The notes: generated by a model not told the origin, from the sequence alone. Shown: positions 1-5,791, counted from the stretch's first letter. The stretch: DNA of 6,038 nt from Eubacterium sp. (GCA_017419895.1 JAFOKI010000010.1:1-6038), one strand, 5' to 3'. Translations and numbers: made by a program.

Positions 1-724
1 ACTCATGATATGCCTCCAGGAATGTCTGCTCGAGCGAATGGCCTTCCGTGAGTTCTTCCATCGGTCCCGCTGCAATTATCCTTCCATGCCTGATTATCGC
101 GACTTTATTACAAAGTTTCTCCGCCACATCGAGCACATGTGTCGAAAAGAATATCGCCGCGCCGCGTCCGCACATCTCGCGCATTATTTCTTTCAGCGTG
201 AACGAAGCCTTCGGATCCAATCCGACGAAAGGTTCATCCAGAACCATCAGCTTGGGTTCATGAATCAACGCTGATATTATCGCGACTTTCTGCTTCATTC
301 CATGTGAATACGATCCGATCTGATCCCCGAGAGAATCAGTGATCTCAAACATATCAGCGTATTTTTTTATGTTTTCTTCTCTCCTGACGGCATCTATATC
401 GAAAACATCTGCCACGAAATTCAGATACTGGATCCCGGTCAGGTTCTCATACAGATCAGGATTGTCGGGGATATACGCCGTTATCTTCTTGCATTCAATG
501 GGTTCACTCTTTACCGAATGACCGTCTATGAATATTTCACCTTCCGTAAAATCGAGCACTCCAACAACTGCGCGTATCGTCGTCGACTTGCCCGCGCCGT
601 TATGACCGATAAATCCATAGATATCTCCGCTCTCAACGCTGAGAGTCACATTGTCGGCGGCTTTTTTGCCTTCACCATATGTCTTGGAATAGTTTTTGAT
701 CTCAAGCATCGCATGTTCAGTCAT
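1..724 (-). CDS. ABC transporter ATP-binding protein (3' end cut by window edge)
   Basis: Nucleotide-binding subunit that would power an ABC-2/EcsAB-like membrane permease, presumably encoded next, beyond the window. 241 residues are visible. Seen: Walker [10 protein letters not shown] (40-48), signature region SYSHGMKQK (138-146), Walker B LMVLDEP (159-165), D-loop GLDP (168-171) and H-loop His196 in STH. The usual Q-loop glutamine is replaced in [14 protein letters not shown] (84-97), where Asp87 follows the Pro; from memory this is common in EcsA-like ATPases. The visible C-terminus ([12 protein letters not shown]) resembles the usual end of such proteins, so few residues should be missing. 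The start at 724 is chosen because AAAGGAG lies 9 bases upstream and the ATG overlaps the stop of the acetyltransferase gene by 8 bases, suggesting translational coupling. Family assignment is firm. The cargo and direction of transport are unknown; export is more likely because no binding-protein gene is seen. Confidence 0.93.
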   Translation of the reverse strand, partial: MTEHAMLEIKNYSKTYGEGKKAADNVTLSVESGDIYGFIGHNGAGKSTTIRAVVGVLDFTEGEIFIDGHSVKSEPIECKKITAYIPDNPDLYENLTGIQYLNFVADVFDIDAVRREENIKKYADMFEITDSLGDQIGSYSHGMKQKVAIISALIHEPKLMVLDEPFVGLDPKASFTLKEIMREMCGRGAAIFFSTHVLDVAEKLCNKVAIIRHGRIIAAGPMEELTEGHSLEQTFLEAYHE

Positions 725-1283
725 AATCGTTTTCTCCTTTTGCAGTCTTACTCTGCCATTCCTGCTTTGTCAGTCTGCTGACATGCTCGGTGCGGATACC
801 GTCCACCAGCGGGAAGAGCACATCCCGATCTGTGTGATGGTAAACAAAGCCGCATTTTTCCTGCACACGCCTTGACTTGTCATTGCCATCCGCATACGCA
901 CACCAAAGCGTTTCTATATTTAAATCGTCAAAAGCATACCTTGTCAACTCTTTGACCGCTTCCGGTATGAGACCCCTGCCCCAGAAAGGCACTCCTATCC
1001 AATAGCCAACCTCGGCCTCGGTATCCGGAAGACCGATATTACTTCTATCCCCTATCATAAGGCCGACACTTCCGATCGCTTTACCGTCTTCCTTAAGGCA
1101 TACGGCATATGTTTCCGGTTCAGACAGGACGCCTCTTATTATTTCCCGGCTGTTTTCAACGCTCGTGTGGGGCGGCCAGCCCGCTATAGGTCCGACGCGG
1201 GCGTCTTTAGCGTATCCATACAGATCCTCTGCATCCGTATCTTCCCATGGTCTTAAGATCAGGCGTTTTGTTTCAAGAATCAT
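717..1283 (-). CDS. GNAT-family N-acetyltransferase (RimJ/RimL-like, Acetyltransf_3 type)
   Basis: Cytosolic 188-residue enzyme expected to transfer an acetyl group from acetyl-CoA to an amine. The N-terminus (METKRL-like: [12 protein letters not shown], residues 2-13) is the standard opening strand of RimJ/RimL-type proteins. The acetyl-CoA-binding motif A is seen as [20 protein letters not shown] (91-110), with the turn WGRG in place of the Q/RxxGxG/A consensus. Motif B follows as [16 protein letters not shown] (131-146), with Asn134 and Ser137 where this family carries conserved residues. Length is normal. The start is supported by AGGCGG about 7 bases upstream. The gene begins 17 bases after the Ntn hydrolase stop and overlaps the ABC ATPase start by 8 bases, so it sits inside an operon. 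The substrate could be a ribosomal or other protein N-terminus or a small toxic amine. The neighbouring transporter and TetR regulator favour a small molecule, but that is inference. Confidence 0.92.
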   Translation of the reverse strand: MILETKRLILRPWEDTDAEDLYGYAKDARVGPIAGWPPHTSVENSREIIRGVLSEPETYAVCLKEDGKAIGSVGLMIGDRSNIGLPDTEAEVGYWIGVPFWGRGLIPEAVKELTRYAFDDLNIETLWCAYADGNDKSRRVQEKCGFVYHHTDRDVLFPLVDGIRTEHVSRLTKQEWQSKTAKGENDYD

Positions 1284-1300
1284 TTATGACCGCCTTTCTG

Positions 1301-1996
1301 TTATTCCTGTTTGCTGAAGCTCAGGCTCTCAATACTATCCCAATTCCTGTTCTCGCACCAGTAGACCGTTCTGTCCGTCACGTCATACACCATGGATACG
1401 ACCGTGGGGCAAACCGTTTGCGAAACTGCCTTAAGGATACCGAAACAGTCTTCGACATCGAAATCTTCCGTCGAAGCTTCAATCATTTCCTCAGCTTTGT
1501 GATATCTGTCCCACCCCATCCATGGATGTTTCTCGGAGTCCTGTTTGTATGGCGAGAAATTCGTGAGAACAACGTGGTCAGGTTTCTCATAATACCGTGC
1601 GCCTTGACCGGGAACTATGTGAAGCACATTTCCTTCCGCATCTGAAAGCGCTGACATGAATGTAACCCACGGCACACTGAACACCGGTTTTGTCCCGGTT
1701 ATTTCGTGGATTTCGCTCAGTGTCTTTTTTCTGAGCAGCAGATACATGTCCAGCATGATCACGTTTTCTCCCGGACCTTCCGGGTTGCTCCTGATGTCGA
1801 AAGGCCAGCATGTCGGCATCCCGACGAAATCTCCTCTCGGGTTTGCGCCGAAAAGAGGCATCCAGCCTTCGTTCGCGTCATTTACTTCAATGAAAACACC
1901 TTGCTCTGATGGACTGACTCTCCACTCCATATCCAGAAGATCGAGATTCCAGCCAACAATCGTTTTTTTCCTGTTTACCACTATACTCGTACACAT
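1301..1996 (-). CDS. Ntn hydrolase of the choloylglycine hydrolase / linear amide C-N hydrolase type
   Basis: Predicted amidase of 231 residues. The ATG at 1996 is chosen over an in-frame TTG at 2023 because it places Cys at position 2 (MCTSIVVN). In this superfamily Cys2 becomes the N-terminal nucleophile after the initiator Met is removed; the longer form would bury it. A degenerate SD (AAGTGAG) lies 6 bases upstream, and the tetR stop is only 7 bases away. Other signs: GWNLDL (15-20) corresponds to the GRNLDW-type block of bile salt hydrolases and keeps Asn and Asp but has Trp for Arg; LTNF with Asn146 matches the oxyanion Asn region; the C-terminal VVSMVYDVTDRTVYWCENR (199-217) is the usual closing strand pair. 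It is shorter than bile salt hydrolases (about 315-340 residues). No signal peptide is seen, so it is cytosolic. Possible substrates are N-acyl amino acids, bile-acid conjugates, peptides or beta-lactams; none can be chosen from sequence. Superfamily likely, substrate unknown. Confidence 0.8.
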   Translation of the reverse strand: MCTSIVVNRKKTIVGWNLDLLDMEWRVSPSEQGVFIEVNDANEGWMPLFGANPRGDFVGMPTCWPFDIRSNPEGPGENVIMLDMYLLLRKKTLSEIHEITGTKPVFSVPWVTFMSALSDAEGNVLHIVPGQGARYYEKPDHVVLTNFSPYKQDSEKHPWMGWDRYHKAEEMIEASTEDFDVEDCFGILKAVSQTVCPTVVSMVYDVTDRTVYWCENRNWDSIESLSFSKQE

Positions 1997-2003
1997 AAGC
2001 AAC

Positions 2004-2621
2004 TCACTTCCCGTAGACTTCAAAGAACTGAATTACATGCTTATTCACCAGTTCCAATACTTCATCTTCCCGTTCCGGTTCTCTGTCACAAAGATTTATC
2101 CATACTGTGATCGGTGATACGAACTGCGCGGCCATGATATCCGGATCCGCCGACTTCAGCACATTCTGTCCGATCATGAACCTGATCATTCCCTTGAAAT
2201 ACTTAAGGATATCTTCGTAGTTCAGTTTAGTTTGCAGTTCCGCAAGTTTACGGTTCCTGAACTGCTCGATCTGAAGCATTTTTCTGCCCTTGCTTATAAA
2301 CGGATCGTGGAGAATGTAACGTATCTGAGCCATTACCATATCCGCGACATCTTCCGCTGTCATTCCGGTCTTATCATTCGTAAAAGCCGGGTCGCTCCAG
2401 TCGCTGTTTCTGAATATCGAATGCACTACGTACCCGTCGAGGGTAATATCTATTACCGCGTCCAGAATATCCTGCTTGCCCGCAAAATGGCTGTACAAAG
2501 ATGCCTTGCGTATCCCCACGGCATCCGCGATCTGTGAGATACTTGTCGCTTCATAACCGTTCACCGAAAACAGATCGAGCGATGCTTTAAGTATTTCTTT
2601 TCTCGTATTGCTTTTTTCCAT
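2004..2621 (-). CDS. TetR/AcrR-family transcriptional regulator
   Basis: Predicted one-component repressor of 205 residues. The N-terminal DNA-binding domain is clear: TRKEILKASLDLFSVNGYEA (6-25), helix-turn-helix TSISQIADAVGIRKASLY (26-43), then SHFAGKQDIL (44-53), a classic TetR signature. The remaining ~150 residues form the variable all-helical ligand-binding and dimerisation part. The start at 2621 is preferred to an in-frame codon 39 bases upstream because AGAGG precedes it at a normal distance and the protein then begins MEKSNTRKEIL, as typical in the family. The gene is first in a probable operon with the Ntn hydrolase (7-base gap), acetyltransferase and ABC ATPase. It lies directly behind a strong promoter whose spacer holds a palindrome, so autorepression with ligand-induced release is the likely scheme. 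The ligand is not predictable. The family call is secure. Confidence 0.95.
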   Translation of the reverse strand: MEKSNTRKEILKASLDLFSVNGYEATSISQIADAVGIRKASLYSHFAGKQDILDAVIDITLDGYVVHSIFRNSDWSDPAFTNDKTGMTAEDVADMVMAQIRYILHDPFISKGRKMLQIEQFRNRKLAELQTKLNYEDILKYFKGMIRFMIGQNVLKSADPDIMAAQFVSPITVWINLCDREPEREDEVLELVNKHVIQFFEVYGK

Positions 2622-2631
2622 AATGACCTCT

Positions 2632-2667
2632 AAAAAACAAAAAGCTATGGTCATAAACAACCATAGC
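2632..2667 (-). terminator. Rho-independent terminator-like hairpin between the two operons
   Basis: On the minus strand, arms GCTATGGT (2667-2660) and ACCATAGC (2651-2644) pair over 8 bp around an 8-base loop and are followed by TTTTTGTTTTTT (2643-2632). This is a plausible intrinsic terminator for the thioesterase operon ending at 2713. It overlaps the predicted start of tetR transcription (about 2662), so transcripts initiated there would lack most of the 5' arm and should not terminate. The stem is only half GC, so strength is uncertain. It could instead be a second operator-like inverted repeat. Confidence 0.6.
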
Positions 2668-2668
2668 C

Positions 2669-2697
2669 ATTATAACTACCTACCGTTCGGTAGTCAA
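2669..2697 (-). promoter_or_regulatory. Sigma-A-type promoter of the tetR operon
   Basis: The minus strand reads TTGACT (2697-2692), a 17-base spacer (2691-2675) and TATAAT (2674-2669). That is one mismatch from the -35 consensus, a perfect -10 and optimal spacing. Transcription should start near 2662, about 40 bases before the tetR ATG at 2621. It lies just after the stop of the thioesterase gene and is the only near-consensus promoter I see in the window. Confidence 0.88.
2680..2693. promoter_or_regulatory. Palindromic operator, probable TetR-family binding site
   Basis: CTACCG-TT-CGGTAG is a 14-base inverted repeat with 6-bp perfect arms. It sits in the -35/-10 spacer and covers the last two bases of the -35 box, so a bound dimer would block RNA polymerase. 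ACCG-NN-CGGT cores of this kind are familiar as TetR-family operators. A further ACTACC half-like element flanks it (2675-2680) and could extend the site. I see no second copy in the window. Assignment to the adjacent TetR protein is by position and is inference. Confidence 0.75.
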
Positions 2698-2712
2698 TAT
2701 CATTTTGTGTTG

Positions 2713-3126
2713 TCAGTGCTTTGTTACGTCCTTAGCCTTCGCCTGGAGTTCCTTTTCTTCTTCCGTTCCGGCTTCTATCACCAGTCCGTGCGGTATCGGA
2801 CGGCCGCTGCCATCTACGTTGATGTATGTGACCCAGCCGCTGATTATTTCCTCACCGTTCACTCTCACAGTCGTGTTTACTATCACGCTCGTCCTGCCGG
2901 CGTATACGACTGCGCTTGTGAATTCCGCTATTTCGCCCAAGCGGATCGGTTTACCGAATTTCATTTCATGGAGTTTGAGACAGACAATATTCTCTGAAGG
3001 CAGGTATTGGGAAACAGCCATCAGCCCCGACTCGATGAACCACTCCGCTCCTCTTCCCGCAAAAAGTGTTCCGTGATGGTTCAGGTCTTCACTCTTTACA
3101 AATCTGTTCGTTACCATGTATTTCAT
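2713..3126 (-). CDS. Hotdog-fold acyl-CoA thioesterase (4HBT family)
   Basis: Small cytosolic enzyme, 137 residues, expected to hydrolyse an acyl-CoA thioester. Its opening segment DLNHHGTLFAGRGAEWFIESG (from residue 14) matches the YciA/BFIT-type pattern in which an Asn/His-Gly-xx-Phe-xGly turn leads into the central hotdog helix; Glu32 lies in that helix near the place of the usual acidic catalytic residue. Strands follow: VCLKLHEMKFGKPIRLGE (48-65), AEFTSAVVYAGRTSVIVNTTV and EIISGWVTYINVD, a typical beta order for the family. The length fits a single-domain thioesterase. The start is fixed by a perfect AAGGAGG 7 bases upstream, which overlaps the stop of the aldo/keto reductase gene, so the two are cotranscribed and probably translationally coupled. 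A terminator-like hairpin lies about 45 bases after its stop. Fold and broad activity are well supported; the acyl chain acted on is unknown. Confidence 0.88.
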   Translation of the reverse strand: MKYMVTNRFVKSEDLNHHGTLFAGRGAEWFIESGLMAVSQYLPSENIVCLKLHEMKFGKPIRLGEIAEFTSAVVYAGRTSVIVNTTVRVNGEEIISGWVTYINVDGSGRPIPHGLVIEAGTEEEKELQAKAKDVTKH

Positions 3127-3133
3127 GATCCGG

Positions 3134-3140
3134 CCTCCTT
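3134..3140 (-). promoter_or_regulatory. Perfect Shine-Dalgarno of the thioesterase, overlapping the upstream stop codon
   Basis: AAGGAGG (3140-3134) lies 7 bases before the thioesterase ATG at 3126. Its first two bases are shared with the TAA stop (3141-3139) of the aldo/keto reductase gene, so terminating and initiating ribosomes meet at the same place. Confidence 0.85.
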
Positions 3141-4284
3141 AGAACGTGTTGCGTTTCAGGTATGAAACAGCCTCCTCCACGATATATGTCGCATTCATGC
3201 CGTCTTCCCTGATGACTTCCTGGTACGGAAGATCGCCGTGGATATCGAGATGCGATTTTTCTGCAAGCAGATTTTTGAAATAGTTATTGTCATCGATGCA
3301 TGACGGATCGGGCTGGACCAGACAAATGCTGTAAGCCTGAAGGATCGAATATACCGATACCCCGTTCCATGTGAGGCCGCGGTACTTTTCAAGTTCCGAC
3401 GGCGGCAGCGGCGTCGCGTTACGGTATATCTCCATCGCTTTCCAAAGAGCCTTTGTTTCCTCATCGTTTAAAGGCTCCGCTTCGTTTGCTGTCCTGCAGT
3501 TGTCATCTACCTGCTCGATATTTGACATTCCGGAAAGCACCGCGATCACGCCTTCGAGCTGCATAGCAAATCTGATCGACCATGATGCAATCGACTTGTC
3601 CGGGCAGACGGTCTTAAGCACATCTTCCGCGGCTTTTGGCAGCTTGGCCAGTGCTCCGCCTTTTACGGCTTCCATGACGATGACATCCTTGCCATGTTTT
3701 CTGATTATCTCATAGCAGTCTCTTGCCGCTACGAAATCGCTGTCCCAGTCTATAGGATTGAGCGCGATCTGCACAAACTCGATTTCGGGGTGCTCACAAA
3801 GCACACGTTCGAGAAGCGCCGGGGATGAGTGGAAAGAAATGCCCAGATGTTTGATTTTGCCGGTTTCTTTCCAGGCTTTTGCATGGTCGAAAAGATGTTC
3901 CGAGAGAAAGAGTCCGTCTCCCTTCCCTTCGATCCCATCATACCAGACCGTCTGAAGATTGTGCAGCAGGTAATAGTCGAAATATTCGACCCCGACATTT
4001 TCCAGCTGCTTGGCAAAAGTCTTCTCGACATCTTCCTCCGACATCGGGATAAAAGAAGGGAATTTTGTCGCGACGCGGAAAGAATCCCTGGGGTGTCTCT
4101 CAACAAGCGCTTTTCTGACAGCTTCTTCACTTTTGCCGTTGTGATATACAAAGCTCGTATCAAAATAATTGTAACCTGCCTTAAGGAACGCGTCTACCAT
4201 TTTGTTGAGCTGCTCATAGTCAAAATCAGTCGGATCACCGCCTTTTACAGGCAGTCTCATCATTCCAAACCCAAGATTTTTCAT
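3139..4284 (-). CDS. Aldo/keto reductase, Fe-S-family relative without the C-terminal cysteine cluster
   Basis: Predicted NAD(P)H-dependent carbonyl reductase, 381 residues, cytosolic. The start at 4284 (MKNLGFGMMRLP) is chosen because AAAGGAGG lies 7 bases upstream; an in-frame ATG at 4305 would contain that SD inside the gene. The TIM barrel shows the tetrad Asp42 and Tyr47 (FDTSFVYHNGKSE), Lys74 (VATKFPS) and His108 (YYLLHN). The nucleotide-binding end is VLSGMSNIEQVDDN (249-262). After the barrel, residues 290-381 form an extension. In the COG1453-like aldo/keto reductases that this protein resembles, that region usually carries a CxxCxxC [4Fe-4S] motif; here only Cys321 and Cys329 remain and no cluster motif is visible. 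The gene sits 20 bases after the flavodoxin-like gene and 12 before the thioesterase start. The physiological substrate is unknown. Confidence 0.93.
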   Translation of the reverse strand: MKNLGFGMMRLPVKGGDPTDFDYEQLNKMVDAFLKAGYNYFDTSFVYHNGKSEEAVRKALVERHPRDSFRVATKFPSFIPMSEEDVEKTFAKQLENVGVEYFDYYLLHNLQTVWYDGIEGKGDGLFLSEHLFDHAKAWKETGKIKHLGISFHSSPALLERVLCEHPEIEFVQIALNPIDWDSDFVAARDCYEIIRKHGKDVIVMEAVKGGALAKLPKAAEDVLKTVCPDKSIASWSIRFAMQLEGVIAVLSGMSNIEQVDDNCRTANEAEPLNDEETKALWKAMEIYRNATPLPPSELEKYRGLTWNGVSVYSILQAYSICLVQPDPSCIDDNNYFKNLLAEKSHLDIHGDLPYQEVIREDGMNATYIVEEAVSYLKRNTF

Positions 4285-4291
4285 CAGAATT

Positions 4292-4299
4292 CCTCCTTT
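4292..4299 (-). promoter_or_regulatory. Shine-Dalgarno that decides the aldo/keto reductase start
   Basis: AAAGGAGG (4299-4292) is 7 bases before the ATG at 4284. The alternative in-frame ATG at 4305 would place this site at codons 3-5 of the gene and has no comparable site of its own, so the shorter protein is preferred. Confidence 0.85.
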
Positions 4300-4304
4300 A
4301 ACCA

Positions 4305-5066
4305 TTAAATGCTTTCTCTTATTTCAGCTTCGGAGTCTGCCGCTTCTCCGCCTCTCACCGCAAGGCCTTCCGTAACATCCGCCTGAGGCTCGAGTTCTTT
4401 TATTGTGTCGACTGTATCCGAGAACCCGCTTCCCTCATGGGTGACATAAACTTTTATATTCTTGCCGGCAAGATCGTACTCATCAAAGAACGAGTATACC
4501 GGCATGGGGAGATCTCCCCACCAGTTCGGGAATGCGATTATGACAGTATCATAGCTGTCCATGTTTTCTACATGGGTCGTCAATGCCGGTCTGATTCCGT
4601 CATTCTGATCCTGCTTTGCTTTGTTGACCGTGGCGTCATAATCGGCAGGATATATCTCTTCTGATTCTATGGCGAAAAGGTCTCCGCCGGTTTCATCCGA
4701 AAGCACTTCCGCTATCATCTGCGCGTTGCCCTTGTACCCTCCGTCGGTCGTCTGTATGCTCGCGCTTGTAACGGCGTCGACACCTTCCGGGAATCCTCCG
4801 TCAGTGTTTCCTATTCTGGTAAAATACGCGACAAGGATAGTACTGTTACCGGCCGCCGCACTTTCGGACGATCCGCTTTCCGCAACGCTTTCAGCAGCGG
4901 AAGCCGCTTCGCCGCTCACGCTGTCCGCTGACTGCCCCGATACTTCCTGAACAGATGCCTCAGACGCGGAATCGCTGCCTGACGAAGCTTTGTCCTGGCT
5001 GCTGCAGCCTGAAAAAACCATGACTGACATCAACAAAGCAAGCACAATTACACTGATTTTTTTCAT
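4305..5066 (-). CDS. Flavodoxin-domain lipoprotein (Flavodoxin_4-like)
   Basis: 253-residue predicted lipoprotein. A Lys-Lys N-terminus and hydrophobic core (residues 2-19) end in the lipobox VFSGC, with Cys21 as lipidation site, so the protein should be anchored outside the membrane. Residues 22-74 are a Ser/Ala/Glu/Gly-rich linker. The flavodoxin-like domain starts at STILVAYFTRIGNTDGG (76-92), where FTRIGNT stands for the FMN phosphate loop. It continues with VDAVTSASI (96-104), YDTVIIAFPNWWGDLPMPVYSF (172-193), VYVTHEGSGFSDT (207-219) and EGLAVRGG (233-240). The PNWWG and THEGSG blocks are typical of the Flavodoxin_4 family. Presumed role: FMN-dependent electron transfer or quinone/nitro reduction; no partner is identified beyond the reductase next door. 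Start at 5066 is chosen because AGGGG lies 8 bases upstream; an ATG at 5087 lacks a clear SD. The gene follows the cyclophilin-like lipoprotein gene by 51 bases. Confidence 0.9.
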   Translation of the reverse strand: MKKISVIVLALLMSVMVFSGCSSQDKASSGSDSASEASVQEVSGQSADSVSGEAASAAESVAESGSSESAAAGNSTILVAYFTRIGNTDGGFPEGVDAVTSASIQTTDGGYKGNAQMIAEVLSDETGGDLFAIESEEIYPADYDATVNKAKQDQNDGIRPALTTHVENMDSYDTVIIAFPNWWGDLPMPVYSFFDEYDLAGKNIKVYVTHEGSGFSDTVDTIKELEPQADVTEGLAVRGGEAADSEAEIRESI

Positions 5067-5117
5067 TTCTTTTTCCCCTATTTTCATGTTTATATCTTTA
5101 TCGCATAAGAGTTTTTA

Positions 5118-5684
5118 TTATTCGTTGGTTATTGTGATCACGGCACTGCTGCCACTGAGCATTTCCCTGAGTTCATCCTCGCTTTTATCCTCGATGTGAC
5201 CGAGTCTTGTATATGACCACGAATTGCTGCCGAAGAAAACAACGATTTTATCACTTGTATAAAGCACGATATCCCCCGGTTTGGTTTTGGTGCTCACATC
5301 GCTGCTCGGAAGCGATGTTCCGATTGGTCCTACCTGCTCAAACCCGCCGTACAACGAAGTTTCGACAGTGACCGGTCCTTCGGCCGCGAGCTCTAAAAGC
5401 GCTTTTACGGATTCATTTTCTTCCCAGTTCACTTTTACTTCTTCACCATTGATTTTCATTGTAATGGAACTCATCTCACTGCTCTCCAGTTCAGGCGTAT
5501 CCTCACTTGAAGCCTCCGCTTCAGAAACTGCGGATATTTCAGCTTCAGAAGACTGCGCGGGATCATCGGCGGGATCACCGATGGACCCGCCGGTCCCGCA
5601 TGAAGACAACATAGTGACGCACATGACTAACGCCAGAATGCACAGTATAAATCGATTTACTCTCTTATTTTCAAAGTCTCTCAT
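5118..5684 (-). CDS. Lipoprotein with a cyclophilin-like domain
   Basis: 188-residue predicted lipoprotein. Positive N-terminus (MRDFENKRVNR), hydrophobic stretch (12-25) and lipobox MLSSC, with Cys29 as lipidation site. Residues 30-72 are a Ser/Glu/Ala/Asp-rich linker. The C-terminal domain (about 74-188) begins SITMKINGEEVKVNWEENES and contains KPGDIVLYTSDKIVVFFGSN (135-154) and WSYTRLGHIED (156-166). These blocks match the cyclophilin-like fold proteins (Cyclophil_like2 type) often found beside flavodoxin and aldo/keto reductase genes in gut anaerobes, as here. That family has the cyclophilin beta-barrel shape; prolyl isomerase activity should not be assumed. The start is the only sensible ATG, but its SD is weak (AAGG, 12 bases upstream). 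A 51-base gap without a terminator separates it from the flavodoxin-like gene, so cotranscription is likely. Function unknown. Confidence 0.87.
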   Translation of the reverse strand: MRDFENKRVNRFILCILALVMCVTMLSSCGTGGSIGDPADDPAQSSEAEISAVSEAEASSEDTPELESSEMSSITMKINGEEVKVNWEENESVKALLELAAEGPVTVETSLYGGFEQVGPIGTSLPSSDVSTKTKPGDIVLYTSDKIVVFFGSNSWSYTRLGHIEDKSEDELREMLSGSSAVITITNE

Positions 5685-5693
5685 TTTGCTGTA

Positions 5694-5738
5694 TTACCTT
5701 GCGTACAAAGGCTTCAATCCAAGGCCGATAAGGTTCAT
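5694..5738 (-). CDS. Doubtful 14-codon ORF before the cyclophilin-like gene
   Basis: It reads MNLIGLGLKPLYAR then TAA. It is in the same frame as the following lipoprotein gene, separated from its ATG by the TAA and three further codons. A weak purine-rich stretch (AGAAGAAAAAG) precedes the ATG. It may be a leader-type peptide, the leftover of a decayed gene, or chance. I recognise no similar product. Confidence 0.2.
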   Translation of the reverse strand: MNLIGLGLKPLYAR

Positions 5739-5762
5739 AGCATTCTTTTTCTTCTGAATTTG

Positions 5763-5791
5763 CACCCCGCTCCCAATCAGGAACCGGGGTG
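5763..5791 (-). other. GC-rich hairpin downstream of the alpha/beta hydrolase, no U-tract
   Basis: On the minus strand, CACCCCG (5791-5785) pairs with CGGGGTG (5769-5763). After a single G-G mismatch, TTCC pairs with GGGA (one T-G wobble) around a 5-base loop. It starts about 17 bases after the hydrolase stop. No T-run follows on either strand, so it is a poor fit to an intrinsic terminator. It may protect the 3' end of the message or act as a weak or partial terminator. Confidence 0.5.

Noticed and set aside
1997..2023. Longer N-terminus for the Ntn hydrolase, from TTG at 2023.
   Set aside because: It would overlap the end of tetR and put nine residues before the catalytic Cys that must follow the initiator Met.
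1656..2117. A 153-codon open frame on the plus strand.
   Set aside because: It crosses the Ntn hydrolase/tetR junction on the opposite strand, and both of those minus-strand genes have clear family motifs.
2622..2660. Longer N-terminus for the TetR protein, from an in-frame codon at 2660.
   Set aside because: It would begin at or about the predicted transcription start and inside the hairpin, with no SD possible on that transcript. The ATG at 2621 has an SD and a family-typical N-terminus.
3943..3956. Palindrome-like CAGACCGTCTG.
   Set aside because: It lies inside the aldo/keto reductase coding region, differs from the operator sequence, and is short enough to be chance.
3829..4308. A 159-codon open frame on the plus strand.
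   Set aside because: It is entirely opposite the aldo/keto reductase gene, which has the full catalytic tetrad and a strong SD; the plus-strand product has no recognisable features.
4844..5003. Low-complexity stretch that could suggest a DNA repeat.
   Set aside because: It encodes the Ser/Ala/Glu-rich linker of the flavodoxin lipoprotein. The amino-acid bias explains it, and I see no exact repeat unit.
5688..5715. Possible promoter TTGAAG-15-TAATAC before the cyclophilin-like lipoprotein gene.
   Set aside because: The spacer is too short, both boxes are imperfect, and the start of transcription would fall almost at the ATG, leaving no room for an SD.
5281..5757. A 158-codon open frame on the plus strand.
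   Set aside because: It lies opposite the cyclophilin-like lipoprotein gene, has no SD, and its product shows no recognisable domain. The Ser-rich composition mirrors the complementary coding sequence.
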